Notes: a model not told the origin generated them from the letters alone. Shown: positions 16,840-25,834, counted from the stretch's first letter. The stretch is 64,000 nt of DNA from Halococcus sediminicola (GCF_000755245.1 NZ_BBMP01000009.1:21288-85287); one strand, 5' to 3'. Made by a program: numbers and translations.

Positions 16840-18099
16840 CTATAATTGTCCCAAACCATATTCTGATGGATCGAGCTTTTCAACAGATGGAACATAGCGT
16901 AGGAGGGGATGAGAGAGCCAATACAGCGTCACAAACAGGAAACCAACTCCTGTCACGCCCACTACGACGGTGCTCCCTATCGCATCGCCTGCGACCCCAC
17001 CAAGCAACGAACCGACTGGCATCGCTGCTGCTGAAGCGCTGACGTTGACCGAAGTCACACGTCCCAGTAGCCTCTCAGGAACATACGTCTGGGTCATCGC
17101 CATGAACACGACGTTCGTAACACCAACAGGAACCCACGCGAAGCAGAATAAAACGGCGGTCACAGGAAGCCATTGAACGTAGACCGCAGTAAGCCACGCA
17201 AAGCCACCGAGACTGAATCCAATGATGTTCAATCGACTCAGTGAAACCTGTTTCAACGGTGAGGCCATGAGCGCACCGATCAAGAGCCCCGCAGTCATTG
17301 CCGCGAGTAGTATTCCATACGTCTCGGAACCGCCACGTGATGCCGCGAACGCGGGAAGAACGGCCATCATCGCTCCAATCATGAAATTGACAATCACCGA
17401 CGCACCAAGCGTTAAAATGAGGATGGTTCCTCGAATGTATTCGATACCTTCGCGGAGTTTCTCCACATAATCTGAAAATGTCGACGTGACTCGGTCTGTA
17501 TTCTCTTGATTTGTCTCACTCTCTGCATCAGGAATCCGAGTTACAGCGAAGATTAGCGCTGTCAGAATAAACGTCACTGAATCGATTAAATATAGCGAAA
17601 CCGCACCGAAGAGTGCGACAAGCACTCCACCGAGTGACGAGAAGGCCGTATCGACGCCTTGATACGCAAACGAAAACGCCGAGTTTGCGTCGACGATCTC
17701 TTCCTCTTGAACGATTCGTGGTAGCGCAGCGTTTTGGGCCGGGTAGACGAACTGGCTCACCATCGCAGCAAGCGGCATAACCACAAGCACGACCGTCACG
17801 GAAAGCCAGCCTGTCATCGCTGCCACTGGAATGATGAGCACAAGCGCGGCTTGAAGCACCTGCGTCCCCACCAATAGTCGACGGAGATCCCAGCGATCGG
17901 CGAACGGTCCCGTGAGAAACTGTAAAGTCGTAGGAACGAGTGTCAAAAAGCCCGCCAGCCCGGTATAAAATGCTGAGCCGCCGAGATCATAGACTAGCCA
18001 CATTGCCGCGACATAATAGAGACTATCACCAGCGTTCGTCACCAACCGTCCCACAAAGAGTCGCCTGAATGCTGTGTTCCGAATGAGCGATTTCATCAA
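16840..18099 (-). CDS. Major facilitator superfamily exporter
   Basis: 419 aa with about twelve membrane helices. Motif A of the superfamily is visible between helices 2 and 3 (GPFADRWDLRRLLV) and a diverged copy follows helix 8. The hydrophilic central loop (residues 185-225) is typical. General layout resembles macrolide/drug-efflux MFS proteins. It is convergent with the arsenic operon and 86 nt downstream of a winged-helix gene on the same strand, which may regulate it. Substrate unknown. Confidence 0.85.
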   Translation of the reverse strand: MMKSLIRNTAFRRLFVGRLVTNAGDSLYYVAAMWLVYDLGGSAFYTGLAGFLTLVPTTLQFLTGPFADRWDLRRLLVGTQVLQAALVLIIPVAAMTGWLSVTVVLVVMPLAAMVSQFVYPAQNAALPRIVQEEEIVDANSAFSFAYQGVDTAFSSLGGVLVALFGAVSLYLIDSVTFILTALIFAVTRIPDAESETNQENTDRVTSTFSDYVEKLREGIEYIRGTILILTLGASVIVNFMIGAMMAVLPAFAASRGGSETYGILLAAMTAGLLIGALMASPLKQVSLSRLNIIGFSLGGFAWLTAVYVQWLPVTAVLFCFAWVPVGVTNVVFMAMTQTYVPERLLGRVTSVNVSASAAAMPVGSLLGGVAGDAIGSTVVVGVTGVGFLFVTLYWLSHPLLRYVPSVEKLDPSEYGLGQL

Positions 18100-18185
18100 T
18101 CTAAATATCCGGCCGTAGCAGATAACTATTAGCAGAACGTCATTTCTGTGAACTGACCGACCGAAGCCTGCTTCTGTTCTACCCG

Positions 18186-19058
18186 CTATATGACTGAGGC
18201 AGACAGATCATCCTCTACTTCAAGCCTGAGATAGTCATCGTCAAGCTTCAAGGCTAACTGGACGCGCCATGGATCTGATGAAAGTACCGTGGCGTTCTCT
18301 TCACGGAGCCACGGCAATTCCCAAAACGGTGTTGTATTGAGATTGATACCGTGGTCATAATGAAAGGCAACAACCTCCGGTTGAGAGAGAAGATACACGC
18401 CTATTGAGGTAATGGAGCGGTTATCACATCGTTCACAGACATGCTCAATGCCGACTTCTTGATCTTCAAGAAGATATTCGGAGTTCGGGATTATTGAGCC
18501 ATGCATACGGCCGGTACAGTTGAGACAGAAGCACTTCCTCACCGCCGAAAGATGTGCCCGGATTTGTCCGTCGAACGCATGAGGTAGTTCCTCGTGGGTC
18601 CGGTTTTCGAATGCTCCCGGTGGGAAACCAAACGTCGAGATCTGGTCGTCGCAAGCCTGGCAGACGATAGTAACACGTTCATGCTCATATTCAGCCACTA
18701 GTGAAGACCCACAGACACTGCACATCGCGTCAAGTTCAAACGATCTCGGAGTTCCACGCTGATTGAACGTTCCCGAGAAGATAGCTCCGATAACCCGCAT
18801 TCCGGCATAGGTGAGTTCGTATTCATCCGCATCAGTCTGACGAATGAAATTGTTGACGAGCTTTCCGAGATGATAATTGAATTGGCCACTATCAGCTACG
18901 CTGGCACGTTTTCGCAGTGTAGAGAAAGAAAGTGAGTCGTCAGGCGTCATCCCTAATGCCCGGATGATAGCGATTCTTGTTTCATCACCGAGGAGAGCAA
19001 ATGCGTCCTCCGGCGACATCTCGTTGAGCTCGTTTTGCTTGGTCGATGAATCGGCCAT
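18186..19058 (-). CDS. Winged-helix regulator with two zinc-ribbon-like modules
   Basis: 290 aa. ArsR-like helix-turn-helix at the N-terminus (PEDAFALLGDETRIAIIRAL, then SGQFNYHLGKLVNNFI). The middle has two CxxC pairs (CSVCGS and CQACDD, residues about 113-135) and a second set (CFCLNC about 172-177, CERCDN about 203-208), giving two probable zinc ribbons. The C-terminal region (about 215-290) is a haloarchaeal domain of unknown function. Found widely in Halobacteria as a general regulator; here it precedes an MFS exporter. Confidence 0.8.
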   Translation of the reverse strand: MADSSTKQNELNEMSPEDAFALLGDETRIAIIRALGMTPDDSLSFSTLRKRASVADSGQFNYHLGKLVNNFIRQTDADEYELTYAGMRVIGAIFSGTFNQRGTPRSFELDAMCSVCGSSLVAEYEHERVTIVCQACDDQISTFGFPPGAFENRTHEELPHAFDGQIRAHLSAVRKCFCLNCTGRMHGSIIPNSEYLLEDQEVGIEHVCERCDNRSITSIGVYLLSQPEVVAFHYDHGINLNTTPFWELPWLREENATVLSSDPWRVQLALKLDDDYLRLEVEDDLSASVI

Positions 19059-19170
19059 ATTAGGAAGCGCTCCGGCAAGAAAGTTAACCCTGTTCTAGAT
19101 GCTCGATGAGTGGGCTCAGACATGTTCCCTGCGCTGTATTAGCCATCAGACCTTTTAAGAGCTAGAACAC

Positions 19171-19611
19171 ATGTTACGATGCTACATTCGGATTTTCCTG
19201 GTTGACAATGTCTCAACCCTACTGGACGCCGGTCACAGCGTCGTAGCAGAGATGACCCGCTCGCACATCCAAGAAGGCATCGACGCCGCCAAGCGTGTCG
19301 GTCGACCACCGTTCGGCTACACGGTCGAAGACGGCTCCCTACAGCAAGTGCCCGCCGAGTACGTCCGTGTCCAGAGCCTCATCCGCGAGGTTCGCAAGAG
19401 CCGCGAAGAGAAGGCCACCGCCGCGTTCTTCAAGATACCCGGCTCGAAGATTCGGAGTACCATCACACGATCCGAGGCGAACTACAACATCCCCTTCGAC
19501 AACGATCAGTGGCAACTCGAACGCGCGAAAGTCGATGTCGGCGAGAAGAATTTCCCGCCGCTCGATGTCCGAGGCGTACATCCAGTCGAATCCAAGAGAA
19601 ATCCTGAATAA
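19171..19611 (+). pseudogene. Serine recombinase remnant
   Basis: 146 codons. The segment EMTRSHIQEGIDAAKRVGRPPFGYTVEDG resembles the linker just after the catalytic domain of resolvase-type serine recombinases, where RxGRPPxG is typical; an HTH-like part follows. The catalytic N-terminal domain with its serine is missing, replaced by about 25 unrelated residues. It sits directly next to the intact IS4-like element, so it is likely a truncated fragment. Confidence 0.6.
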
Positions 19612-19804
19612 CACTTCTCTGGGAGAAGCGTTCGCAGCGAGTTCGGACTATGGACAAAATCCGGCGAGGGCTCTGGGAAATCGAACCCATTATGTTCGGG
19701 TGATGAGCCGTTCGTGGTACCGGCAGAACCCAACCCATGACACAGCACTCACCGCACCACAGTTGGACGCACGCAACGGGCGAGACATCGCCCAGCGTCC
19801 GTCT

Positions 19805-22011
19805 GTCGGGTAGCTTGTGATGGCGGTGATTCAGATGTCATGGCTAATCATTCAGCGTCGGAGACCGACTCATCCGATCCGGACGCACGTATCGACACGC
19901 AGCCACCAGCCGCAGACCGATCGAACGGGACCACGGAGACCTTCTCACCGGATCTCGCCGACATCGCTAATGCCGGACGGTTACAGTTTTTCGACGACAA
20001 AGCCGACGGTGTAGGCGACGATCTCGGTGGATTCGTCGCAGATGTCACCACCGTCGTACAGACGCGCTGCGAGCATTGTGAGGACTACGCCGACATCGAG
20101 GCGCTGGTCTGTGATCTGCCGATTGACCACCTCACGTTCGCCGCGCATGATTCGCTCGCACCGTACTCGGGACCGTATCCGATGGCGCTACTGGTTCGAG
20201 CGTGTCTGCTCAAGGAGATCAACAGGTGGGACGAAACCGCGCTCCACGACCACCTCCGAGCGCATCCCTCACTCCGTCGTCAGCTCGGCTTCGAGACGCT
20301 CCCGAATCAATCGACGTTCTGGCGGGCATGGAACGAACGCTTCAGCGCGGAACTCCGCGATGCCGTACAAGAGTGTGCTGACGCGATTGTGAGGGCCGCG
20401 CGTGCCTGCGAGGTTCCGCTTCCCGACCGGATCGACACCAGCGAAGCGGATGAGTCGGACGCCAATGACCCTCCAGAACACCAGCTCGTTGCCGAGAAAA
20501 CCGACGAGGTCTGGCAGCAGGCCAAACCGTTCGTGACCGACGCCTTCGCGCTTGATCGCGGCCCGAACTGGCAGATCCACGAGAACGCCTTCTGGGAACA
20601 GCATGCCTACATGGGGATGCGCGAGGACATGTACGCTCGGAGCGGCCCCGCCTCGTTCTCGCTCGATACCACGCGCGAGCATATCCCAACTGGATCGACC
20701 CACCGCTATCAGATCGGCAAGCACTCGGTCGATGACATCCGTTTGATGCTCCGCAACACCACGCGGATGCTGATCGCCCGTGCGCGCCAGCACGGCGAAC
20801 TCACCGGGAAGCTCTGGGCGGCCATCGACGTCACCAAGGGGTTCCCGTTTACCGGCGACCCAGAGGGTCACGAGGACGACATCCTCGGACACAGGGATCA
20901 AAACGAGTACTACCAATGGGCGGTGATCAAAATCGTCGGGAGAGACGTTCCGTTGGTGCTTGACGCTATCCCGCGCGTGCGCGGCCAATCGAAAGACGAG
21001 ATCGTCGGGAAGCTCCTGTCGCAAGCGACCGAGATGGTGAATCTCGATCTCGTGATGATGGACCGCGAGTTCGACAGCGAGTCGGTGAAAGGCACCTGCG
21101 AGGAATACGGCATCCACTACCTCAACCCGACGCGTATCTACACCAATAGCGACGAATCCGATACCATCGCATGGATGTACCGCAACGGCGAACGGTTTCA
21201 CGTCACCGAAGAGAAAGCCAACGATGGGACGTCTACGCGCAAGCAGGTCTACCTCCCGAAGCAGTCGCGCTCGAACGATGCGGACGAAGACAACGGTCTC
21301 TCGGAGGTATGGCAAGAGATGTGCGGCGAGTGGGAGTTCGACGACATAGAGGGTGAACCGAGCGAAGGAATGTCGTTCTCGCGGCTGATCGCGGACATCC
21401 AACGCGAAGAGGAAGTCGAAGAGCGCAAACAGAAAGCAGAGAACGGCGACGTTGACACTGCCGGTACCGTCGTCTTCGAGACGAACCACCCCTACGTGAC
21501 CGCCGGTGACGCCGACGGTCAGCAGATGGACGCGAGAGCGTTCGTCCACATGATCGAGCGGCTAATTCGCTGGTATCGCCATCGCTGGGGCATCGAGAAC
21601 GGGTTCAAGAAACAGAAACACTTCATGGTGCGAACCACCTCGACCGAGCGCGACTATCGGTTCTTCAATTTCGCGTTCGCATGCGTGCTCTACAACGTCT
21701 GGCGGCTGGTTGATCTGCTGGTGAAACTCGCCATCGACGGCGAGAACCGCACGTACGCACCGCGAGTGGACGCGAACCAGTTCCTGACCGTCGCCAAGCA
21801 GTGTTACGGCCTAGATCCGCCTGACTGAGGCTCGGTCAACCCCCTGTGAGCCCGTTCGTGAGCGACAGCTCTATCGGGCAGTTATTTGTTTCGCGCTTTG
21901 ATGCGATGATTCTGAAATTGCGATCCGACCCCATCCACAGCTTGTTTGGCACATCAGGAAAACGGCTGCAACGAACGCCCAGTCTGTGCATTCAGCGGCC
22001 ATCTAGCCGAC
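19805..22011 (+). mobile_element. IS4-like insertion sequence, copy 2, intact
   Basis: About 2.2 kb. The left end GTCGGGTAGCTTG (19805-19817) and right end, read inward, GTCGGCTAGATGG (21999-22011) form an imperfect terminal inverted repeat. One long transposase gene fills the element and a non-coding tail of about 180 bp follows it, as in copy 1. No clear target duplication is seen. Confidence 0.65.
19840..21828 (+). CDS. IS4-like DDE transposase
   Basis: 662 aa, full length. Acidic N-terminal region of about 60 residues, then a helical DNA-binding part (DLPIDHLTFAAHDSLAPYSG, LLVRACLLKEINRWDETALH). RNase H-like core with Asp330 (AAIDVTKG), Asp408 (MMDREFD) and, after a long acidic insertion (residues 470-560), Glu586 in YRHRWGIENGFKKQK, which is the YREK signature of the IS4 superfamily. 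Being intact while copy 1 is broken, it could also mobilise copy 1. Confidence 0.88.
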   Translation: MANHSASETDSSDPDARIDTQPPAADRSNGTTETFSPDLADIANAGRLQFFDDKADGVGDDLGGFVADVTTVVQTRCEHCEDYADIEALVCDLPIDHLTFAAHDSLAPYSGPYPMALLVRACLLKEINRWDETALHDHLRAHPSLRRQLGFETLPNQSTFWRAWNERFSAELRDAVQECADAIVRAARACEVPLPDRIDTSEADESDANDPPEHQLVAEKTDEVWQQAKPFVTDAFALDRGPNWQIHENAFWEQHAYMGMREDMYARSGPASFSLDTTREHIPTGSTHRYQIGKHSVDDIRLMLRNTTRMLIARARQHGELTGKLWAAIDVTKGFPFTGDPEGHEDDILGHRDQNEYYQWAVIKIVGRDVPLVLDAIPRVRGQSKDEIVGKLLSQATEMVNLDLVMMDREFDSESVKGTCEEYGIHYLNPTRIYTNSDESDTIAWMYRNGERFHVTEEKANDGTSTRKQVYLPKQSRSNDADEDNGLSEVWQEMCGEWEFDDIEGEPSEGMSFSRLIADIQREEEVEERKQKAENGDVDTAGTVVFETNHPYVTAGDADGQQMDARAFVHMIERLIRWYRHRWGIENGFKKQKHFMVRTTSTERDYRFFNFAFACVLYNVWRLVDLLVKLAIDGENRTYAPRVDANQFLTVAKQCYGLDPPD

Positions 22012-22115
22012 TTCAGATCTCACGAAAGCCCGTTCTCTCTGCTGAAATCTAAGAGACGAATTTTCATCTGTGGAGAGTGACGAGGCTACCCTCGTTAGTT
22101 TAAATTTTATGGGTT

Positions 22116-22475
22116 TTATGCATGACGAATCAAGCTAGCCGAACTCAGCTCTTGGGAAGTCCACGCCTCCGATCGGACTTCGACGCTCATGCCGTACTCT
22201 TCGGCGGTACACGCGAGCCGGGCGATGAACGTTTGGAACGCCAGGAGTTGTGCGTCTTCGCGTTCACCTCGACCGACACGACGCTTCGAGAACGTCCGTG
22301 AGAGCGCCAACGTACACCGTTGAAACACCGTCGTCGTACAGGCGTTCCATCAGGTTGCGGACGAGCGCGTCCATCGCGTGATCGCGCCGCGTCCGACGCT
22401 GGTACAGCCGTCGTATCCAGTGACTGCTGTACCGGTCATCTTCGAGCAATGATTGTAGCTGCGCTATTAGGATCC
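22116..22475 (-). pseudogene. TnpB (IS1341-type) remnant
   Basis: Minus-strand fragments in different frames match the middle of haloarchaeal Tnp[21 protein letters not shown] and [12 protein letters not shown], then, after a frameshift, [20 protein letters not shown]. The RuvC-like first Asp and most of the zinc finger are absent. It is an old fragment unrelated in sequence detail to the intact tnpB at 23903. Confidence 0.75.
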
Positions 22476-22789
22476 CTCAGCATCTAAGCGGTAGCCGACA
22501 ACGAAGCAACGAATATATTGCGGTCTGTGGTTTATCATCAATAACTGCAGGCTGGAACTCACAATTTTCTCTGCAACGAATAATCCATCCCACACGCGGA
22601 TGTCAATATTCAAGAGTATAACACATGGCGCCATATCGACTGGCTTTTATACTCAATTTGCTACTTCTCCATTTCACTATCGAGGTCGTCAAGAACGCTT
22701 GTCGAGAGGTACCAACGACAGAATAACGTTTGCGAACGCTCCCACAAATACATTCAGCAACAACTCACATCAGTTGTATTCCTAGAGTG
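22476..22789. other. AT-rich gene-free segment upstream of the iterons
   Basis: Markedly AT-richer than its surroundings, with no supported gene. A degenerate iteron-like CATTCAGCAACAA lies at 22751-22763, exactly three 13-bp periods before the first clear iteron, so the repeat array may once have been longer. AT-richness plus iterons suits a replication or partition site. Confidence 0.5.
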
Positions 22790-22880
22790 TGTTCAGTAGT
22801 AATATTCAGTGATTGTGTTCACTACTGATGTTCATTGATGATGTTCACTACTGGTGTTCATTAACAACATTCATTGCTCA
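22790..22880. repeat. Seven tandem 13-bp iterons (candidate centromere or origin)
   Basis: Units in register at 22790, 22803, 22816, 22829, 22842, 22855 and 22868: TGTTCAGTAGTAA, TATTCAGTGATTG, TGTTCACTACTGA, TGTTCATTGATGA, TGTTCACTACTGG, TGTTCATTAACAA, CATTCATTGCTCA. Each has TTCA at positions 3-6. Units alternate, so a 26-bp higher-order period is also visible. The array ends 82 bp before the probable parA start, the usual place for a partition site that also serves as operator. Confidence 0.85.
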
Positions 22881-22961
22881 CTGACTGAGACACAACTAAT
22901 TGTTCAAATTAGAGAATGTGTCTGACGAACTTTTAAGATGAATAGCGGTCATGATCATCAT

Positions 22962-23837
22962 ATGCTAGCGTATTCAACGTACAGTGAGGCAGGCGGAGTT
23001 GGGAAAACTACGACCGCAGCGAATCTAGCTGTCGCACATGCCCGCGCCGGACTAGATCCACTCGTTGTCCCACTTGATCCCCAGGATGGGAATCTATCAC
23101 GATTGTTCGATATCGATGAACAACGAACAGAGCCAGTCGATAATCTCGTCCGACATATGATTCGCCGTCCGAAAGGCGACTTCGGGGATCTCGTTCGGAC
23201 AGTCGAGGGAGTGGACATCATCCCGGAACACAACATGCTCTCAGATCTCACCGAATATCTTCAGCGTGAGAAAGATCAAGCCGAAGCAATGGGTGAGGCG
23301 TTCGGTATGCATGCTCAGCTACTTCGTGTACTCCGAGACGCAGGAGTACCTGACAAGTACGACGTTCTCATCTGTGATCCGCCCGCCAGCGAGGGACCAC
23401 ACCTCTACAATGCCATCCATGCAACGCGATCGTTGGTTATCCCTGTCGAGCCCAGTGCGAAAGGGCGGGCAGCTGTTCGGGGTCTAGAGTCGCTCGTAAC
23501 TGGTCTCCAAGAGCAACTCAACGTGGCTGTTGGTGTCCTCGCTGCGATCCCTATCGGAGTAAAAAACACGCGCGATCAGCGAACCATTCTTGATGAAATC
23601 GAATATTCGATCCCGGAAATCATCGGCGAGCGTACCTCGCTGATGGAAGGGTGCTGGATGCAGCAGTGTTCGGCCTTCAGGTACGTTCGTGAGTTTCGTG
23701 ACCGTCGTCGCGACTACGAACTCGACACGCTTGCCCAGTTCGACCGAATTGCACGCCATTTAGAACAGGAAGCCGGAATCGAAGCACCAAATTCCCCTGA
23801 GCCAGGTGACCTCGATCACGAGGGGATGATCGTTTGA
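22962..23837 (+). CDS. parA: ParA-family partition ATPase
   Basis: 291 aa from the ATG at 22962. An upstream ATG (22938) adds eight residues, but TTTTAA at 22931-22936 looks like the TATA box and places the transcript start at about 22962, and family members begin MLAYSTYSEAGGVGKTT as here. Deviant Walker A EAGGVGKTTT at residues 9-18; Walker A' VVPLDPQDGNLS; Walker B region VLICDPPAS. It drives plasmid or episome segregation with a DNA-binding partner at the iterons. The original stop region is disturbed by an IS1341-type insertion whose end begins about here. Confidence 0.92.
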   Translation: MLAYSTYSEAGGVGKTTTAANLAVAHARAGLDPLVVPLDPQDGNLSRLFDIDEQRTEPVDNLVRHMIRRPKGDFGDLVRTVEGVDIIPEHNMLSDLTEYLQREKDQAEAMGEAFGMHAQLLRVLRDAGVPDKYDVLICDPPASEGPHLYNAIHATRSLVIPVEPSAKGRAAVRGLESLVTGLQEQLNVAVGVLAAIPIGVKNTRDQRTILDEIEYSIPEIIGERTSLMEGCWMQQCSAFRYVREFRDRRRDYELDTLAQFDRIARHLEQEAGIEAPNSPEPGDLDHEGMIV

Positions 23838-23902
23838 CATCCTCCACCGGCCTGAAGGCCAGGGAATCCCACACAGTGGGAATCCAGTCTCTCGGAGAGG
23901 TT
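23838..23902 (-). ncRNA. Candidate omega-RNA 3' part / right-end structure of the IS1341 element
   Basis: In TnpB systems the guide RNA covers the 3' end of tnpB and the element's right end, with the guide from the adjoining flank. Here the segment just past the tnpB stop contains two stable stems (23849-23860 and 23867-23881). The flank that would provide the guide is the end of parA. Established for the family, inferred here. Confidence 0.45.
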
Positions 23903-25138
23903 TCAGCCCCACTCCGCGAGCGTCATCTGCGCGGATTTCGCGCTCCGCTCGCGGCGGGCTGTGGTGCTGTCAAGGGCACTCCCGTCCTGTGGCGAGTCAT
24001 CGCCCGCCGATTTCAACGGCAGGCTCTCTCCCCACGGGTCAACGCGACTGGCGATGTTGCTGGCCGCGTTCAAATCCGCTTGGTACTCCGATACCCAACA
24101 ATCGGCGTTCGTACACCGAAACTCCGCCTGCGACGATCGGCGACCAATGTGGCCGCAGGCGTGGCACGTCTGGCTCGTGTACGCCGGGGCGACGAACTCG
24201 ACGGCGATACCGACCTCGCGGGCTTTGTCCGTGATACGTCCCTGAAGCCGGGCGAACGCCCATGCGTGCAACCGCCGGTTCATGTACGCGCCGTAATCCA
24301 GTCGTTCACGGATGAACGACAAGTCTTCCATCACGATAACCGGCGAGTCGAACCCCTGTGCGTACTCGACGGCTTCGCGGGACGTTTTCTCAACGATGTC
24401 GGTGAGCGCGTTCTGGTAGTGGTCGAATCGTTCGTCGGTACGCCACTCGGCGGCGTCACGCTCTTGGAGTCGCTTGAGCGTGGTGTGCATCTCTTTGCGG
24501 AGGTGTCGCGCTCGCCCGCCGTCAACGAACATCGGACGAACAGGAGTACCGTCGTCTCGGCAGGCACAGCCCGCCAAGAGCTTGGATTCTCCGATGTCGA
24601 AGCCGACGTGGGTGGGATCGCCCGATTCGTCGGGTTTGGGGACTTCGTGTTCGACCGTGACGTGCAAGACCCACGAACTCCGCCGTTCTTGAACGCGGAA
24701 CTCGCCGACCGACGCATCGCCATCAAGCAAACCGAACCACAGCCCGCGCTGCTCGGGATTGATGTGGAGCGGTATCCAGAATCCGTTGCCACGGCCGGCC
24801 TGCGGGACGTACCAGCAGAACCCGGCTTCGCGTTCAGCGGAGTGGTCGAGACGAAACCCCCGATTCGTGAACCGAACGGGGTGGTCGTCGGCGAGTTCGG
24901 ACGCGCCGTAACTATTCCGAAGCGTCGGGACGTAGCTCTTGAGCGCATCCTTCGCATACGAGGTGAGGCGATACGGCGTCACCACATCGTTGACCGCCGC
25001 CTGCGTGGTTGCTCCCGAATCAAACGATTCGCGGAGCGCACGCCGGTAGTTCGCCACCGTTCGCTGAAGCGCACGCTCTTTACCCGCAGTGGGCGAGACG
25101 AGCGTGGCTTCGAGCGTCTTAGTGGCTGTGGCGGTCAT
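23903..25138 (-). CDS. tnpB: TnpB RNA-guided endonuclease
   Basis: 411 aa, complete. RuvC-like catalytic residues: Asp181 (HVGFDIGES), Glu271 (VIVMEDLSFIRERL), Asp355 (EYQADLNAASN). Zinc finger CHACGHIG...RCTNADC with Cys325, 328, 342 and 347. N-terminal helix-rich and beta parts are also full length. TnpB cuts DNA next to a short motif under guidance of an RNA from its own right end, which helps keep the element in the genome. It is divergent from a 44-aa protein gene. Confidence 0.93.
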   Translation of the reverse strand: MTATATKTLEATLVSPTAGKERALQRTVANYRRALRESFDSGATTQAAVNDVVTPYRLTSYAKDALKSYVPTLRNSYGASELADDHPVRFTNRGFRLDHSAEREAGFCWYVPQAGRGNGFWIPLHINPEQRGLWFGLLDGDASVGEFRVQERRSSWVLHVTVEHEVPKPDESGDPTHVGFDIGESKLLAGCACRDDGTPVRPMFVDGGRARHLRKEMHTTLKRLQERDAAEWRTDERFDHYQNALTDIVEKTSREAVEYAQGFDSPVIVMEDLSFIRERLDYGAYMNRRLHAWAFARLQGRITDKAREVGIAVEFVAPAYTSQTCHACGHIGRRSSQAEFRCTNADCWVSEYQADLNAASNIASRVDPWGESLPLKSAGDDSPQDGSALDSTTARRERSAKSAQMTLAEWG

Positions 25139-25199
25139 TCTCCGACAGTACCGAGTACGAACACAACAAGGTTAAAACCTACGAAAAATATGGTTATGT

Positions 25200-25334
25200 A
25201 TGAGCAAAACGGTTCAATTCGACCTCACGGACGAACAGCACGAACGACTCGCGGCGCTGAAGGACGAACGCGGCTACACGTGGAAAGGGTTGATGCTCGA
25301 AGGGGTGAAGCGGTTGGATTCCGGCGAGCAGTAA
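25200..25334 (+). CDS. 44-aa ribbon-helix-helix-like protein divergent from tnpB
   Basis: ATG 25200, TAA 25332-25334. Begins MSKTVQFDLTDEQHERLAAL, then a helix with GYTWKGLMLEGVKRL. A short beta strand followed by two helices is the shape of the ribbon-helix-helix (CopG/Arc) fold. It lies inside the IS1341-type element, head-to-head with tnpB with 61 bp between starts, so it could repress the shared promoter. Too short for usual gene callers. Confidence 0.7.
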   Translation: MSKTVQFDLTDEQHERLAALKDERGYTWKGLMLEGVKRLDSGEQ

Positions 25335-25416
25335 CGCCGCCGCGCGGCGGTTGCAGAAGACTACACGCTCCTCCACGCTCTGAAAGGCGTGGTATCCGCG
25401 CTTGGAGGTTTAGCTT

Positions 25417-25818
25417 ATGACGGGTATGAAAGAAGGTGCTGGTGAGGATCCGTTCAGCGACGACACGTCTACGAGCGTAGAGTCAGCAGAACGAACGGGT
25501 ACCGATGACACTCAACCAATTTCCAGTACCAGTCAAGAAGCAACCGAGAGACAACAGCCCAGTCAACAACGGATGCAGATTCCGTACAAATTCCGCCGTG
25601 ATGGAGTCCAAGATGGTCGTAATCGGGTGCCACTGTTTCTTCAAGAGGACACCAAAAGCGCCGAGCGTGACGCCTTACGAGAACTCGAAGAGCGATTCGA
25701 TAGTACTGTCTCTCTGACTGATCTGCGAGAGGCACTCATGAAAGTTGGTCTTCAACATCTCGATGAGGTTCAGACCGACCTGGAAGAGTGGGGGTACGGA
25801 ATGTCGTTCGATGAGTGA
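25417..25818 (+). CDS. Small acidic ParA-partner-like DNA-binding protein
   Basis: 133 aa. Acidic, Ser/Thr/Gln-rich N-terminus of about 50 residues, then a conserved module: IPYKFRRDGVQDGRNRVPLFLQ, and a helical C-terminus (SLTDLREALMKVGLQHLDEVQTDLEEWGYG). This arrangement matches the small gene that follows parA on haloarchaeal plasmids, a likely ParB analogue. A Shine-Dalgarno-like GGAGG at 25404-25408 lies inside the mobile element end, 8 nt before the ATG, so the insertion may now supply its ribosome binding site. Confidence 0.75.
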   Translation: MTGMKEGAGEDPFSDDTSTSVESAERTGTDDTQPISSTSQEATERQQPSQQRMQIPYKFRRDGVQDGRNRVPLFLQEDTKSAERDALRELEERFDSTVSLTDLREALMKVGLQHLDEVQTDLEEWGYGMSFDE

Positions 25819-25834
25819 TATTCGCACCCATCAA

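Larger units (their letters stand above)
23838..25416 (-). mobile_element. IS1341-type (IS200/IS605 group) element with tnpB only
   Basis: Fills the gap between parA and its partner. The right end (left in this view) has hairpins GGCCTGAAGGCC (23849-23860) and TCCCAC/GTGGGA (23867-23881); the left end has CCACGC-N8-GCGTGG (25373-25392), resembling haloarchaeal IS1341 ends. No tnpA is present, so movement would need a transposase supplied elsewhere. Exact edges cannot be fixed because this group makes no target duplication. Confidence 0.75.

Noticed and set aside
20269..21549. 426-codon minus-strand open frame opposite the IS4-like transposase
   Set aside because: It is the mirror of a real transposase in GC-rich DNA; no family motifs, and copy 1 has the equivalent frame broken.
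23834..25420. 528-codon plus-strand open frame opposite tnpB
   Set aside because: Arg-rich antisense shadow of an intact, motif-complete tnpB.
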